Shown: positions 14,986 through 24,818, numbered from the stretch's first letter. The stretch: 64,000 nt of DNA from DASXUX01 sp036504595 (GCA_036504595.1 DASXUX010000030.1:397442-461441); one strand, 5' to 3'. Notes: generated by a model not told the origin, from the sequence alone. Numbers and translations are program-made.

Positions 14986-17979
14986 ATGGCTGAAAGAACC
15001 GCTGCAAGCTCTCGAACACCGTCGTCGGTGACCGCGGGTGCACCTTGTGGCGTCATGGCCCCATGTTCCAGCAACAGCTCGAACTCTTACTTCCGCTGTC
15101 TGCTCGAAAGCTCCTTTGACATCTTCTATGCCGTGGACACGGATGGGATCATCACTTTCTGCACACAGCAGATCTCACGCTACGGCTACAATCCGAAGGA
15201 CGTCATCGGCAGGCCCTTCCGCGATTTCGTTCATCCAGACGATTACCCGCGGCTGGCCAAGGATCTTCAGAATTCGATCTCCGAAAAGGGCGAGAACAAC
15301 ACCCCGATCGAATTTCGATTGCTGCTTCCAGATGGCCGCTCTTGCGACATGGAAGAACTGGGCAGCGTCATCCGTCAGGACGGCGAAATCGTCGGCAACG
15401 CCGGCGTGATCCGCGACATCAGCGAGCGCAAGCTGCGCCTTCGCGAACACGAGACACTCAAGCGGCAGAGCGAATTCGTGCTGGGCGCCACTGGAACGCG
15501 AATGGATATCATCGACGCGCAGCATACCGTGCGCTACGTCGATCCGACGACCCGCAAGACCCTCGGCGACCCATCGGGAAAGCCGTGCTTCGAATACTTC
15601 GTGCAACGGACCGCCCCGTGCGAGCAGTGCGGCGTGGTCGAAGCACTCCGCACGCGCGCAACCGTGGTCCGCGATCACTCCGCACTCGGCGAACCGGGCC
15701 GGACCGTGCAGGTCACGACCGTTCCGTTCGCCGACGCGTCCGGCGAGTGGCTGGCCGCGGAGATCGTCGTAGACGTCACGGAACGCAAGCAGCGCGAGCA
15801 GGAAGTCGATTGCCTGCGCCGCCAGATGGAGCTGATTCTGGGCGCCGCCAACATCGGCATGGACATCATTGATGGCAATTACTCGCTGCAATATGTCGAT
15901 CCCCAGCGCCGGCAGCTTTACGGCGACCCGGCGGGCAAGACCTGCCATGAATACTTCCATCGCCTGCCCCAGCCCTGTCCGAATTGCCACGCCCTCGAGG
16001 CCTTGCAGACGAAGCGCCACATCGTCATCGAGCGAGCTCGCCCGGAGAAGAACGGTCGCGTCGAACAAGTCACGACGATTCCCTTCCCCGGAGCGAACGG
16101 CCAATGGCTGGTCGCAGCGGTCACGCAAGACATCACCGAACAGAAGCTGTCCAAAGAGCGAATCGAAAAACTGAACCAGGATCTGGAACGCCGCGTTTTC
16201 GAACGCACCGCCCAGCTCGAACGGGCCAACCAGCAGCTTCAGTTGGAGATAGATTGCCGCCGCCGCATTGAAGAAGCGCTGCGCATGAACGAGGAGTATT
16301 TTCGCCGGACCTTCGATCAATCCCCCGTGGGTGCGGCGATTATCTCGCTAGACTACCGTTTCCTGCGCGTGAATGACGAACTTTGCCGCATCACCGGCTA
16401 CAGCCGCCAGGAGTTGATGCAATCCGGCTTCCCTCACATTTCCGATCCCGAAGACATGGTGGCCAATGCCAGACAGTTGCGCCTGCTTCAAGCCGGCGAG
16501 ATCGATCAGTACCAAACACAGAAGCGTTTCATCCGCATGGATGGCAAGTTCGTCTGGACGCGGCTGTCGGTGCGCTTGATCCGCGACGTTAACGGGCATC
16601 CGGTGCATTTCCTTCCCATCATGGAAGACATCACCTCGCAGAAAGAGGCCGAACTGGCCGTCCTCGAAAGCGAGGCCCGCTTCCGCGAAGTCTTCGAATC
16701 CTCCCGCGATGGCATCGTCATTTGCGATCTCGCCGGCCGGCTGCTGGACTGCAATCCCGCGCTGCTGGCGCTGCTGGGCTATGCGAACGCCGATGAAATG
16801 CGCGGCAAGACTTCGAGCGACATCTCCGTGCCGGAACGCCGGACCAAGGGCGCTCGCCTGATGGAGCGCCTCCTGAAGGACGGTTGCAGCGAAGAATACG
16901 AGCGCGAGTTCATCCGCAAAGACGGTCGGCGCGTGCCGGTCAGCATCCGCACGTACTTGCGCTACAACACCGACAGCAAGGCCATCGGCACCTGGGCGAT
17001 CATCCGCGACATCACGGCCCGCCAGCACGCCGAGATGGAGCATAAAAAGTTGCTCGGGCGCGCAGAATCAGCGCGCAAGGCCGCCGAAGAGAGCGAACGG
17101 CGCTACCGCGCATTGGCCGAAGCGACGCCGGAGATTGTGTGGATCGCTGATCCCGACGGCCGAACGACGTACCGTAACCAGCAGTGGTTTACCTATACGG
17201 GAGCCACGCCCGGTCCGGTCACGGGGTTCGGTTGGCAATCCGTCATACACCCGGATGATTTACCCAGGGTGTTCGAGCATCTGGCGGAAGCAAATGCAGG
17301 CGCCGATCGCCAGGAGTTCGAGGTGCGCCTGCGCCGGCACGATGGCGCTTATCGCTGGCATCTGCTGCACTGCATCGCCTCCCGTGATGATAAGGGAAGC
17401 CTGTTGCGGATTTGCGGAACCGCCACGGACGTCCACGACCGCCGGCGCACGGAGATGGGCCGCCGCATCGTTGCTGAAGCGGCTGCGTTGCTGCTTTCGG
17501 CGCCGGAGTTGGAGACTGCGGCCAGCGGTGTCGCTCGGCTGCTGGTGCCACAGACCGCGGACGCGTGCATCATCGATGCCGTTTTAGCCGACCAGAGCAT
17601 CCAGCCGCTGGCGATTGCGCATTTTGACCCGGCACAAGAAGCCGCCATGCGCGACTGGGGCCAGCGCGGGCTGCTGACCGCCGCGACGCTCGGGATTGAC
17701 GCGGTCCTCCGCAGCGGCAAGCCGGCCGTGATCAATAAACCGGAACCGCAGGCTGTATCTGGGATCGCCGAAACCGATGAGACCTCGCGCGAATCGTTGT
17801 CCCAGCTATGCTCCCGCCCGCGGATCATTGTGCCTCTCACCGCTTACGGCCGCACACAGGGCACCTTGACGCTGATCGGCGCCGCCGGCCAAGCCTATGA
17901 CTCCATGGACGCGTCCCTGGCCGAAGACCTGGCCTTGTGCCTGGCGTTGCGTCTGACCGGCGGCTCGCCCGCAAAATAA
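14986..17979 (+). CDS. Multi-PAS/GAF sensor protein without output domain
   Basis: About 997 residues if the ATG at 14986 is used; 14936 and 15055 are alternatives, none with a clear ribosome site. Six PAS units lie at about 15091-15420, 15470-15790, 15830-16140, 16290-16650, 16675-17030 and 17095-17450, most closing with a PAC-like D-I-T/S-E-R/Q-K end. A coiled coil (ERTAQLERANQQLQLEID) separates PAS 3 and 4, and a GAF domain (about 17460-17960) ends the protein. PAS 2 and 3 carry CEQC and CPNC pairs with an upstream Cys (KPCFEYF, KTCHEYF). No histidine kinase, GGDEF, EAL, PP2C or DNA-binding domain is present. No membrane segment is seen. Confidence 0.8.
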   Translation: MAERTAASSRTPSSVTAGAPCGVMAPCSSNSSNSYFRCLLESSFDIFYAVDTDGIITFCTQQISRYGYNPKDVIGRPFRDFVHPDDYPRLAKDLQNSISEKGENNTPIEFRLLLPDGRSCDMEELGSVIRQDGEIVGNAGVIRDISERKLRLREHETLKRQSEFVLGATGTRMDIIDAQHTVRYVDPTTRKTLGDPSGKPCFEYFVQRTAPCEQCGVVEALRTRATVVRDHSALGEPGRTVQVTTVPFADASGEWLAAEIVVDVTERKQREQEVDCLRRQMELILGAANIGMDIIDGNYSLQYVDPQRRQLYGDPAGKTCHEYFHRLPQPCPNCHALEALQTKRHIVIERARPEKNGRVEQVTTIPFPGANGQWLVAAVTQDITEQKLSKERIEKLNQDLERRVFERTAQLERANQQLQLEIDCRRRIEEALRMNEEYFRRTFDQSPVGAAIISLDYRFLRVNDELCRITGYSRQELMQSGFPHISDPEDMVANARQLRLLQAGEIDQYQTQKRFIRMDGKFVWTRLSVRLIRDVNGHPVHFLPIMEDITSQKEAELAVLESEARFREVFESSRDGIVICDLAGRLLDCNPALLALLGYANADEMRGKTSSDISVPERRTKGARLMERLLKDGCSEEYEREFIRKDGRRVPVSIRTYLRYNTDSKAIGTWAIIRDITARQHAEMEHKKLLGRAESARKAAEESERRYRALAEATPEIVWIADPDGRTTYRNQQWFTYTGATPGPVTGFGWQSVIHPDDLPRVFEHLAEANAGADRQEFEVRLRRHDGAYRWHLLHCIASRDDKGSLLRICGTATDVHDRRRTEMGRRIVAEAAALLLSAPELETAASGVARLLVPQTADACIIDAVLADQSIQPLAIAHFDPAQEAAMRDWGQRGLLTAATLGIDAVLRSGKPAVINKPEPQAVSGIAETDETSRESLSQLCSRPRIIVPLTAYGRTQGTLTLIGAAGQAYDSMDASLAEDLALCLALRLTGGSPAK

Positions 17980-18034
17980 GGGCGGCAGGACGCGTTATTG
18001 GAGGGGCACTCGCACTCCGTGAGGACACGCGGAA

Positions 18035-20401
18035 CTACGGTCGCGCGATGAGCTCGTACTTTCTTCCAGTCGTCGTTTGAAAGGCCACGACCCCGGAGCC
18101 TTCCGAATGAACTCTCTCAGCCGCGCCTTTCAGGGTCACCTTTTCTGCCGAGCGCACGCGACACGGGTTGCCGCACAGCGAGCGAATCGTGGCCTTGAGC
18201 AGACGGCACTTGCGCCACTTCAGATCCACCTCAAAGCCTCCGCGCGCGCGCAGGCCGTGCACTTCGCCATCACGCCAGCAGTCGGGGAGAGCCGGCAACA
18301 GGTGCAACTCACCTTCGTGCGATTGCAGCAGCATCTCCATGATCGCGGCACTGACGCCGAAAGAACCATCGACCTGAAGCGCTCTGGCGCAGATCGCAAA
18401 CAGGCTGTCGAACGCGTACTGCTGGAGGTAGTGCCTGAAGTTTTCGAGTGCCTTGCTGCCGTTGAACAGCCGGGCCCAACACGCCATTTTCCACGCCGAC
18501 GCCCAGCCGTTCCCGTCCAGGCCGCGCTGCTCCAGAACGGCCGCGCACGCTTTGGCAAGTTCAGGCGTTCGGTGGCTCGAAATAACGTTGCCCGGAAACA
18601 AGCCGTAGAGCGCCGAAATGTGGCGATGGCTCTTCTCCTTCTGCCCCCAATCTTCGATCCATTCCTGAAGAGCGCCGCTCTTTCCGATCTGCATCGGCGC
18701 CAGACGCGAGCGCGCCGTCAGAACTTTTTTCTTGAACGCAGCATCGATGCGCAAAATCTCAGCGCTCTGCGCCACCGTGGCGAACAGGTCGCCGACGATC
18801 TGCGTATCGATCGCCGAGCCCGCACAGATCGTGGTTCCGCCGGGACTCATTCCGCCGGTCACTTCGTCAAAGAATGCCTCATTGCCCGGCCGGTCGGGAA
18901 AATTCTCCGGGGAGTTCGATGGATTCGTGACAAGCCAGCCCTTCACGGGGTGCTCGACAAGGAAATCGACGAAGAACAGCGCCGAGCCTTTCAGCACGGG
19001 ATAGACGCGCCGCAGGAATTCACGGTCGCCTGTATGCAGATAATGCTCCCAAAGATGCATGCACAGCCACGCACCGCCTGTAGTGAACGTTCCCCACTGC
19101 GGCCCATCCATCGGCGCCGCGACGCGCCACATGTCGGTGTTCTGGTGCAGCACCCATCCGCGCACGCCGTAGTGCTCGCGCGCGACGGCGCCGCCTTGGT
19201 CTGTGCAGTCGCGGACGAAGCCGACAAGCGGCGCGGTGCACTCGCTCAGGTTTCCAGCTTCGGCGGGCCAGTAGTTCATCTGCAGATTGATGTTCGTCGT
19301 GAACTTGGAATCCCACGGCGGATTCATCGACGCGTTCCAAATGCCCTGCAGATTCGCCGGTTGCGTGCCGGGGCGCGAAGAGGCAATTAGAAGATAACGA
19401 CCGTACTGCAAACAAAGCGCGGCGAGATTCGGATCGTCAGCGCCGGTGAAGCGCTTGCGTCGTTCATCCGTCGGAAGAAACGACTGCCGCGTCGATCCGA
19501 GATCGACGGACACGCGCCGGAAGAGCTTCTGGTGATCACGTGTGTGCGCCTCGCGAATCTGCGCGTAGGTCTTGCGCCGAATTTTCTTCAGCACGCCGCT
19601 CACGCGAGCTTCCGGATCCGCGCTCAGATCCTTGTAGCTCACAACGTTTGTGGCTGCGGCGATGTAGAACGTCACCGCGTCCGCATCCGAAACGAAAAGC
19701 CGAGCGTCCTCCGTGCTGACGCGGCCGTTATCGGCGACCACCTTCAATCGTGTGACGTGGCGAACGCGGCCTTCGACACCCAGATAGTCCGCGGACTTTC
19801 CGCGCACGACCAAGCCGTCCGAACCGGCCGCATCCATTCGGAAGTAGTCGTCGCCATAGTTGGAGTGCGCCGTGTTGCGGCAACCGCGCAGTTCCGCTGT
19901 AAAGGAGAGACGCTTAGGCTTGTCGCACGAAAGCCGGATGACGATGACCTGATCCACCGCGCTGCAGAATATTTCTCGAACAAAGCGCGCACCGTTCTGC
20001 TGGTAGCTGACGCGGACGATGGCCTGATCGAGGTCAAGCTCCATGCGGTAGTTCTTGACGCGGCCGCTCTGCCCGAACTTCAGAATCAGATCGCCCAGCG
20101 CCTGATACTTCATCTGTTCGACAGGCTGGCCCATGAAGTAGCGGCCAAAAAGCCGGTGTGCCTTCAGGTACTCACCGGCGAAGACGAGACGCTGAAGGAC
20201 CGGCAGCGCCTTGGCGCCGCCGCGCACCGTTTGCGAATACGGCCCACCCGACCAGAAGGTATCTTCATTGAGCGCGATGCGTTCCTCGTCTGTCCTGCCG
20301 AAAACCATTGCACCCAGCCTGCCGTTCCCGACAGGCAGCGCATTCTCCCACTTGTCGGCCGGATGCGTGTACCAAAGGCAGGTCGTTGGATTGATGGACA
20401 T
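18035..20401 (-). CDS. GH95 family alpha-L-fucosidase
   Basis: 788 residues, full length. GH95 enzymes remove alpha-1,2-linked L-fucose or L-galactose by inversion. The N-terminal beta domain shows WENALPVGNGRLGAMVFG and RIALNEDTFWSGGPY; the catalytic (alpha/alpha)6 barrel shows YGRYLLIASSRPGTQPANLQ, GIWNASMNPPWDSKFTTNIN, NYWPAEAGNLSEC, WLVTNPSNSPEN and DGNGWASAWKMACWARL. No signal peptide, so it is cytoplasmic or leaves by another route. ATG behind GAGGG. It lies downstream of a XylR-type regulator gene and a GH172 gene on the same strand, suggesting shared control. Confidence 0.92.
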   Translation of the reverse strand: MSINPTTCLWYTHPADKWENALPVGNGRLGAMVFGRTDEERIALNEDTFWSGGPYSQTVRGGAKALPVLQRLVFAGEYLKAHRLFGRYFMGQPVEQMKYQALGDLILKFGQSGRVKNYRMELDLDQAIVRVSYQQNGARFVREIFCSAVDQVIVIRLSCDKPKRLSFTAELRGCRNTAHSNYGDDYFRMDAAGSDGLVVRGKSADYLGVEGRVRHVTRLKVVADNGRVSTEDARLFVSDADAVTFYIAAATNVVSYKDLSADPEARVSGVLKKIRRKTYAQIREAHTRDHQKLFRRVSVDLGSTRQSFLPTDERRKRFTGADDPNLAALCLQYGRYLLIASSRPGTQPANLQGIWNASMNPPWDSKFTTNINLQMNYWPAEAGNLSECTAPLVGFVRDCTDQGGAVAREHYGVRGWVLHQNTDMWRVAAPMDGPQWGTFTTGGAWLCMHLWEHYLHTGDREFLRRVYPVLKGSALFFVDFLVEHPVKGWLVTNPSNSPENFPDRPGNEAFFDEVTGGMSPGGTTICAGSAIDTQIVGDLFATVAQSAEILRIDAAFKKKVLTARSRLAPMQIGKSGALQEWIEDWGQKEKSHRHISALYGLFPGNVISSHRTPELAKACAAVLEQRGLDGNGWASAWKMACWARLFNGSKALENFRHYLQQYAFDSLFAICARALQVDGSFGVSAAIMEMLLQSHEGELHLLPALPDCWRDGEVHGLRARGGFEVDLKWRKCRLLKATIRSLCGNPCRVRSAEKVTLKGAAERVHSEGSGVVAFQTTTGRKYELIARP

Positions 20402-20558
20402 GCGGCGCCCTCAAGATTCGAATCGGCTATGAGCGTGACTGTAATCGGGTGCTTCAGAACACAATGTCAGATCAGCACAAAAGCACACAAATTGTTTGTG
20501 GAATGGCTAGCGATGCGACGGCGCTGAGATGATGGGTAGCCGTCCCCGGCCTCAGAAC

Positions 20559-20645
20559 GGGAGAAGGGGAGAAAGTGAGAGGGGGAGAGAAATGCGGTGC
20601 GAGCCGTGGTTACTCCCCTTCTCCTCTTCTCCCTTTCTCCCCTTC
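20559..20645. repeat. GGGAGAA/TTCTCCC-unit tandem inverted repeat
   Basis: The purine-rich left arm (20559-20591, GGGAGAAGGGGAGAAAG units) faces a pyrimidine-rich right arm (20613-20645, CTTCTCC/CTTTCTCC units). It lies in the 293-base gap between the GH95 and regulator genes, where no gene is seen. Confidence 0.85.
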
Positions 20646-20694
20646 TAGCCGTGCAGCCGTCGGTACGACCTTTCAATTCGGCTCGGTCGCGAGG

Positions 20695-21957
20695 CTAGCG
20701 CTGCGTTTTCGCCGGAGCTCCGCCGGCCAGACGGCTGCGGGTGCGATAGTCGGTCGGCGCTTCACCCGTGATCTGAGCGAAGACGACGGCCATCCGCTGC
20801 GGGCTGGAGAAGCCGCTGCGCCGTGCGATCTCAGGCATGGGCAAAGCCGTCTCCAGCAGCAGTTGCTGGACACGCTCGATTTTCACTCTGCGGATTTCCT
20901 GCAGGACCGTGCGGCCCAGCAGCGAGCGGAACTTGCGTTCCAACATGCGCCGCGAAACAGCCGCGACATCCGCCACCGTCTGGACCGACAGGCCATCGGC
21001 GTGGGCGTGCGCGCGAATGTAGGTCAAGGTGCGGCTGACATCGTCGTCTTCGATCGCCAGCGTGTCGCTGGACTGCCGCGTCACCACGCGGGCCGGCGGC
21101 ACGCTGATGTGCACGCTCGCGGGCTTGCGCCCGTTCATCAGCGCGTCCAGAAGGCGGGCGGCTTCATAGCCGATGCGCTGCGCAGGGTTTTCAACGCTCG
21201 AAAGCGGCGGGTACGTCAGCCGGCATTCCAGTTCGTCATTGTCCACGCCGAGCAGCGCGACCTGTTCGGGAATGCGCAGTGCAAGCTGCCGGCACGTGTC
21301 GGCCAGATCGCGCGCGGGAATGTCGTTCGATGCGAAGACGGCGACCGGCTTTGGCAGCCCTTCCAGCCATCGGGCGATCGTGCGGTCCACGCCGCGCCAA
21401 CTGGCGGACAGCGGCGCGCGGGGCAGGTAGTCCGCGTAGCACGAGGAGACTTGAAAGCCCTCCTGCTGCACGCGTTCGCGGAAGCCTTGCTCACGCTGCC
21501 GTGAAAACCCTGTCCAGGCGCTGCCGAAGTAGCCGAAGCTGCGGAAGCCACGCGCCAGGAAATGTTCAGCCGCCAGTTGTCCTACCTTCAGATGATCGAC
21601 CTCCACCAGCGGGCCGGTCCACCACGCCAGTGTGCTCGTGACGTTGATCACTGGAATGCGCAAGCGCGCCAGCGCGCGGGCAACCTCTTCGGAAAATAGA
21701 TGCGCGATAATGCCGTGCGGCTTCCACTCGCGGAGGGGCTCCAGCGTTCCGTCTTCCGGCGGCGCGTCGCGAAAGACCCACTCGGCCTTTTCGAGCGCGA
21801 AGTTCTGCGCTCCGAGCATCACGCCGCGGCAATACGCGAGGTCCTGCCCCAGAAGCAGAGCAATGCGCCGGCGCCGTGGCTCTTCGCAAATCGCTTTTCC
21901 GGGACTTGTAGGAATGGCCACTTTTCGCACTCGCACCCACATTCCGCAATGTCGCAT
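20695..21957 (-). CDS. XylR-type regulator (sugar-binding PBP + AraC HTH)
   Basis: About 420 residues. The N-terminal periplasmic-binding-protein-like domain (about 25-300) starts RRIALLLGQDLAYCRGVMLG and includes VEVDHLKVGQLAAEHFLARG, AVFASNDIPARDLADTCR, EQVALLGVDNDELECRLTYP and PLSSVENPAQRIGYEAARLL. The C-terminal AraC domain (about 315-410) has LSVQTVADVAAVSRRMLERK and MPEIARRSGFSSPQRMAVVF. This pairing is that of E. coli XylR and many PVC-group sugar regulators. The start at 21957 (or 21942) is preferred because upstream codons run through palindromes. It sits between GH95 and GH172 genes and probably controls one or both in response to a sugar. Confidence 0.88.
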   Translation of the reverse strand: MRHCGMWVRVRKVAIPTSPGKAICEEPRRRRIALLLGQDLAYCRGVMLGAQNFALEKAEWVFRDAPPEDGTLEPLREWKPHGIIAHLFSEEVARALARLRIPVINVTSTLAWWTGPLVEVDHLKVGQLAAEHFLARGFRSFGYFGSAWTGFSRQREQGFRERVQQEGFQVSSCYADYLPRAPLSASWRGVDRTIARWLEGLPKPVAVFASNDIPARDLADTCRQLALRIPEQVALLGVDNDELECRLTYPPLSSVENPAQRIGYEAARLLDALMNGRKPASVHISVPPARVVTRQSSDTLAIEDDDVSRTLTYIRAHAHADGLSVQTVADVAAVSRRMLERKFRSLLGRTVLQEIRRVKIERVQQLLLETALPMPEIARRSGFSSPQRMAVVFAQITGEAPTDYRTRSRLAGGAPAKTQR

Positions 21958-22014
21958 GCATTGTTCCGGCTTGCGACAGCGGCCGCAAGCGCAGTGCCGC
22001 GCCGCTCTCGCCTG

Positions 22015-22040
22015 CCCCTCTCCCTCGCGGGGGAGAGGGG
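22015..22040. repeat. CCCCTCTCCC / GGGGAGAGGGG palindrome
   Basis: CCCCTCTCCC and GGGAGAGGGG flank a TCGCG core. A degraded relative is at 1796-1838. It lies between the regulator start and the GH172 stop. Confidence 0.6.
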
Positions 22041-22077
22041 AACCGGAGCACGGCCTGGAAGGCCGTGATACGAACGG

Positions 22078-22102
22078 CGCGCAATCCAGGAGGATTGCGC
22101 TA
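22078..22102. repeat. GCGCAATCC palindrome supplying a stop codon
   Basis: GCGCAATCC-AGGA-GGATTGCGC is followed by TAC. On the minus strand GTAGCGCAATCC is the repeat end, and its TAG is the stop codon of the GH172 gene (22100-22102). The same unit lies inside cinA (7486-7541). Confidence 0.85.
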
Positions 22103-24118
22103 CTTCTGCGGCGTGACGAGGATGTAGTCCAACCCGACGTTCGTCTTGCTCGCGTTCTCATTCTTGCCGGTGATCTCCAGGATCAGCTTGTGAGTGCCCG
22201 CCGTCACGTCGCGAGTCCCCAGTTTCAGCGCGCCGGATGGAATGACTTCCGCATTGTAGAGGTCAGTGGGCTCGCCGAGTTTCTCGTCATCCCAATAGGC
22301 CTGCACAATGCCATAGTCCCGCGCCTTGGTGAACTGAGCGCTGATATCGCACTTTCCGGCCACTTTCACCGGCACGTTCAGCGTTAGTTTGTCGCCGGCT
22401 TTCCCTTCAGTCCAGAAAAGCTGGTTTCCGAAGCTCCACTGTCCGGTAAAGCCGGACATGTTTTGCCCCCCGGCGTTTCCCCCGGTCTTGCTGGACACTC
22501 GCAGCCTTTCGCCCTCGATCGCGCCTTCGACGAAATACGGCTTCACGCAGTAGCCGACGCGCTCGGCGACCGGCAGAGGTTCGTACGGATCTTTGCCGCC
22601 AGGAGCCTGGTACCAGTACACAACGCACGCGTACTGCGTCGGGCGTTTGTTCGGGAAGTACTTCTCGATCGCGCCCTCAAAGCTGGTCTGGAACGGCACG
22701 TTGTCGGCGATGTGCCAGCGGTTCACCGAGAGATGGCCGACGTTGTCGCCATGGTTGTTCGGCTGGTTGTGCAGCGCCTGGAAGAAGATCTTGCCGCTGC
22801 TCCAGGCGTAGCCGAAGTAGTCTTCCGAGCCCGTGCCGAACGTTGACGGGAACTTCTCGCCGTCCACGAAGAACTTCTCGTCGCCTTCGCCCCACCAATC
22901 GCCGCAGGGATTCCAGACGTGCAGCATCACGCCGCAAAAGCGTCCACGACCGGTGGTTTTCAGCATCGTCCAGTCGATCGCGCGCTCGGGTTCGGCCGGC
23001 AGCAGCGCGTCGCGGTGCCACTTCGCATGGAATCGGGCAAGCGAATCGATCGGCTTGGTGAGCGGTGCGTGAACGATGTTGGCGTCGAGTTTCACTGCCG
23101 TTGCGCCGTCGTTCTTGACTTCAATCAACGCCTCGGACGCGAACGGCATGTACCAGTACGAGTAGCACCCGTTGTCCGTCATCCCCAACGGAACCGAGGA
23201 GTACTTGTTGATTCCCGGCGCCGTGCCAAAAAAATCGCCCAGCGGCGTCCAGACGCTCGGCGTTGTTTCGCCGTCCCAGCGGATGCTCAACGTCATCGCA
23301 CGCAGCGTGGTTTCGGCATCGCCCAGCGTCGCCGGATCCATCTTGACGTTCAATGCCGTGATCGCGCGCGCGCCGTTGATCTTTGCAAGCTGAACACTCT
23401 GGCCGGGAGCAACGCTGACGGACGTATTTACGGTCCCCTGCTCGGCGCGAACGCCAGCCGGGTCCGAGCCCAGCCCTTTGCTGAAGGCGGCATCGGCCGC
23501 TTGAAGCGCGGCCAAATCTTCCGGCGAAAGCTTCATCGAGAAGGTCGGCACAATCGTGTCTTTGGGAAAGGTCGTGTAGGTGAAATGGTAGTAATTGCCC
23601 CAACCTTTATCGCCGAGAATCTTGCAGGACTTCTGGAAGGGAATTGGAACGTAGTTGTCGAAGCCATTTGCCGCCGTCTTATAAACGAGCGCCGGGAAAG
23701 TGAACGGCTCGGCTTTGCGGCTGAAGTAATCATCGAATGCCAGATCGACGGCCGGCTCGGTCGCGCCATCCAGGTAGATCTTCACGTGCCCTTTGCCGGC
23801 AGTCGCAGACCACGTCCGCCGAATGCAGCCCGGCCCTTCGATTTCGGCCAGCACGGAAATATCGCCTTCCTTGCGGATAATCCCGCCGCCGTCGCCGTTG
23901 GCATCCCAGCGCACGTACTTGCCGGTGGCCTCATCGTACTTGCTGGCGCGATCGTAGCTCGACGCTTGAGCGCACTTTTCGCCGGGAGCGGGCAGAATCG
24001 CCACGCGCTCCAGGTCGGTCAAGTGCTTGACCAGATCAACGTACGTCAGCCTCTCGCCTGCCAGCAGGCTCGCGCCCAGCACGGCGAAGCCGATCAGAAA
24101 TTTGAAAGAAGTCCTCAT
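22100..24118 (-). CDS. Secreted GH172 (DUF2961) glycoside hydrolase, copy 1
   Basis: 672 residues. Signal peptide MRTSFKFLIGFAVLGASLLA with cleavage near LLAG/ER. DUF2961 features: GGIIRKEGDISVLAEIEGPG and IRRTWSATAGKGHVKIYLDG, then WGEGDEKFFVDGEKFPSTFG and TGSEDYFGYAW. Known GH172 members act on difructose dianhydride I or D-arabinofuranosides, using two Glu about 20 residues apart; the Glu of WGEGD and of GSEDY fit that spacing. A C-terminal beta domain (about 540-672, ending NVGLDYILV) may bind carbohydrate. The ATG at 24118 follows GGAGG; an upstream GTG-type extension lacks support. Its stop codon lies in a repeat. Confidence 0.85.
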   Translation of the reverse strand: MRTSFKFLIGFAVLGASLLAGERLTYVDLVKHLTDLERVAILPAPGEKCAQASSYDRASKYDEATGKYVRWDANGDGGGIIRKEGDISVLAEIEGPGCIRRTWSATAGKGHVKIYLDGATEPAVDLAFDDYFSRKAEPFTFPALVYKTAANGFDNYVPIPFQKSCKILGDKGWGNYYHFTYTTFPKDTIVPTFSMKLSPEDLAALQAADAAFSKGLGSDPAGVRAEQGTVNTSVSVAPGQSVQLAKINGARAITALNVKMDPATLGDAETTLRAMTLSIRWDGETTPSVWTPLGDFFGTAPGINKYSSVPLGMTDNGCYSYWYMPFASEALIEVKNDGATAVKLDANIVHAPLTKPIDSLARFHAKWHRDALLPAEPERAIDWTMLKTTGRGRFCGVMLHVWNPCGDWWGEGDEKFFVDGEKFPSTFGTGSEDYFGYAWSSGKIFFQALHNQPNNHGDNVGHLSVNRWHIADNVPFQTSFEGAIEKYFPNKRPTQYACVVYWYQAPGGKDPYEPLPVAERVGYCVKPYFVEGAIEGERLRVSSKTGGNAGGQNMSGFTGQWSFGNQLFWTEGKAGDKLTLNVPVKVAGKCDISAQFTKARDYGIVQAYWDDEKLGEPTDLYNAEVIPSGALKLGTRDVTAGTHKLILEITGKNENASKTNVGLDYILVTPQK

Positions 24119-24451
24119 GTTCCCTGCCTCCACCTGTTGCCCCATAGCGCCAAAAACACGGAATGCGTCTTGTCCGTTTCTGTTTAGTCCAAGTTAGCCC
24201 CGTACGCTGCGCGCATTTGCGTAAAACTTGTATTGTTTTGCGACACTGCCGTCAAAGAACTGTTTTGCTTCAACGACGCGGGCGGAGCTGTCCTGTCGCT
24301 GGCGCAATGTATGAAACGTAATGAGCACACCTAGCTTGCGATTACATTTTGGCAATAGCCGACCTTTGCAATTGACTTCGCCTTCCGCCACCCAAAGCTG
24401 AACGCTTGGTGCCGGTTTCTTCCACAAGGTTTTCTCTCGGAGGGGGACAAG
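24119..24451. other. Divergent intergenic region, no gene seen
   Basis: 333 bases between the GH172 gene (-) and a small lipoprotein gene (+). It is AT-richer than the coding regions and presumably holds both promoters, but I see no clear -35/-10 pair, palindromic operator or repeat. Confidence 0.5.
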
Positions 24452-24610
24452 ATGATCAAGCGGCTCTCAGTTCTTACCATGCTCCTGTGTTTGTGCGGCT
24501 GCGGAAGCGATGCGCCAAAACCGCAGAAGACGGATGCGACAGAGGCTACGCCGAAGCCGGATGCTCCTAAGGATCCGCCGAAGGCCGAGGAGCCGAAGAA
24601 GACGGAGTGA
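24452..24610 (+). CDS. Small Pro/Lys-rich lipoprotein
   Basis: 52 residues. ATG behind a strong GGAGGGGG. The N-terminus (MIKRLSVLTMLLCLCGCG) is a short signal peptide ending in a lipobox-like LCGC, so the Cys is probably lipidated and the protein held in a membrane facing the periplasm. The rest is a flexible chain of Pro, Lys, Asp and Glu (KDPPKAEEPKKTE). A terminator follows at once. No function can be assigned. Small entericidin-like lipoproteins have a similar layout, but the sequence is not specific. Confidence 0.7.
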   Translation: MIKRLSVLTMLLCLCGCGSDAPKPQKTDATEATPKPDAPKDPPKAEEPKKTE

Positions 24611-24688
24611 AGTAAGACGCCGTCCTTCAGCCATCAATGATCCGGCAATGATGCGACTCAACGCGGGCTCGCCATTCCGCCGAATCAG

Positions 24689-24720
24689 AAGTGCCGCGAA
24701 CAAAAGCGGCACTTTCTTTT
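24689..24720 (+). terminator. Rho-independent terminator of the lipoprotein gene
   Basis: AAGTGCCGC (24689-24697) pairs with GCGGCACTT (24706-24714), followed by TCTTTTT. It starts 78 bases after the stop codon. Confidence 0.85.
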
Positions 24721-24818
24721 TCCAGCGGAGGTGTCCCTACTCTGAGTGTGTGTGGTCGCCGCTGCGATCGCGTACGGCTGCTATCCGGTTTGCATAAATG
24801 GCGGGATGGATTCCGGTT

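Noticed and set aside
18077..19390. 437-codon plus-strand frame opposite the GH95 gene
   Set aside because: Shadow frame of a well-supported enzyme; no motif and arginine-rich composition.
24194..24427. 77-codon minus-strand frame in the gap before the small lipoprotein gene
   Set aside because: TTG start, no ribosome site, codon use unlike neighbours; it also fills the promoter region of two divergent genes.
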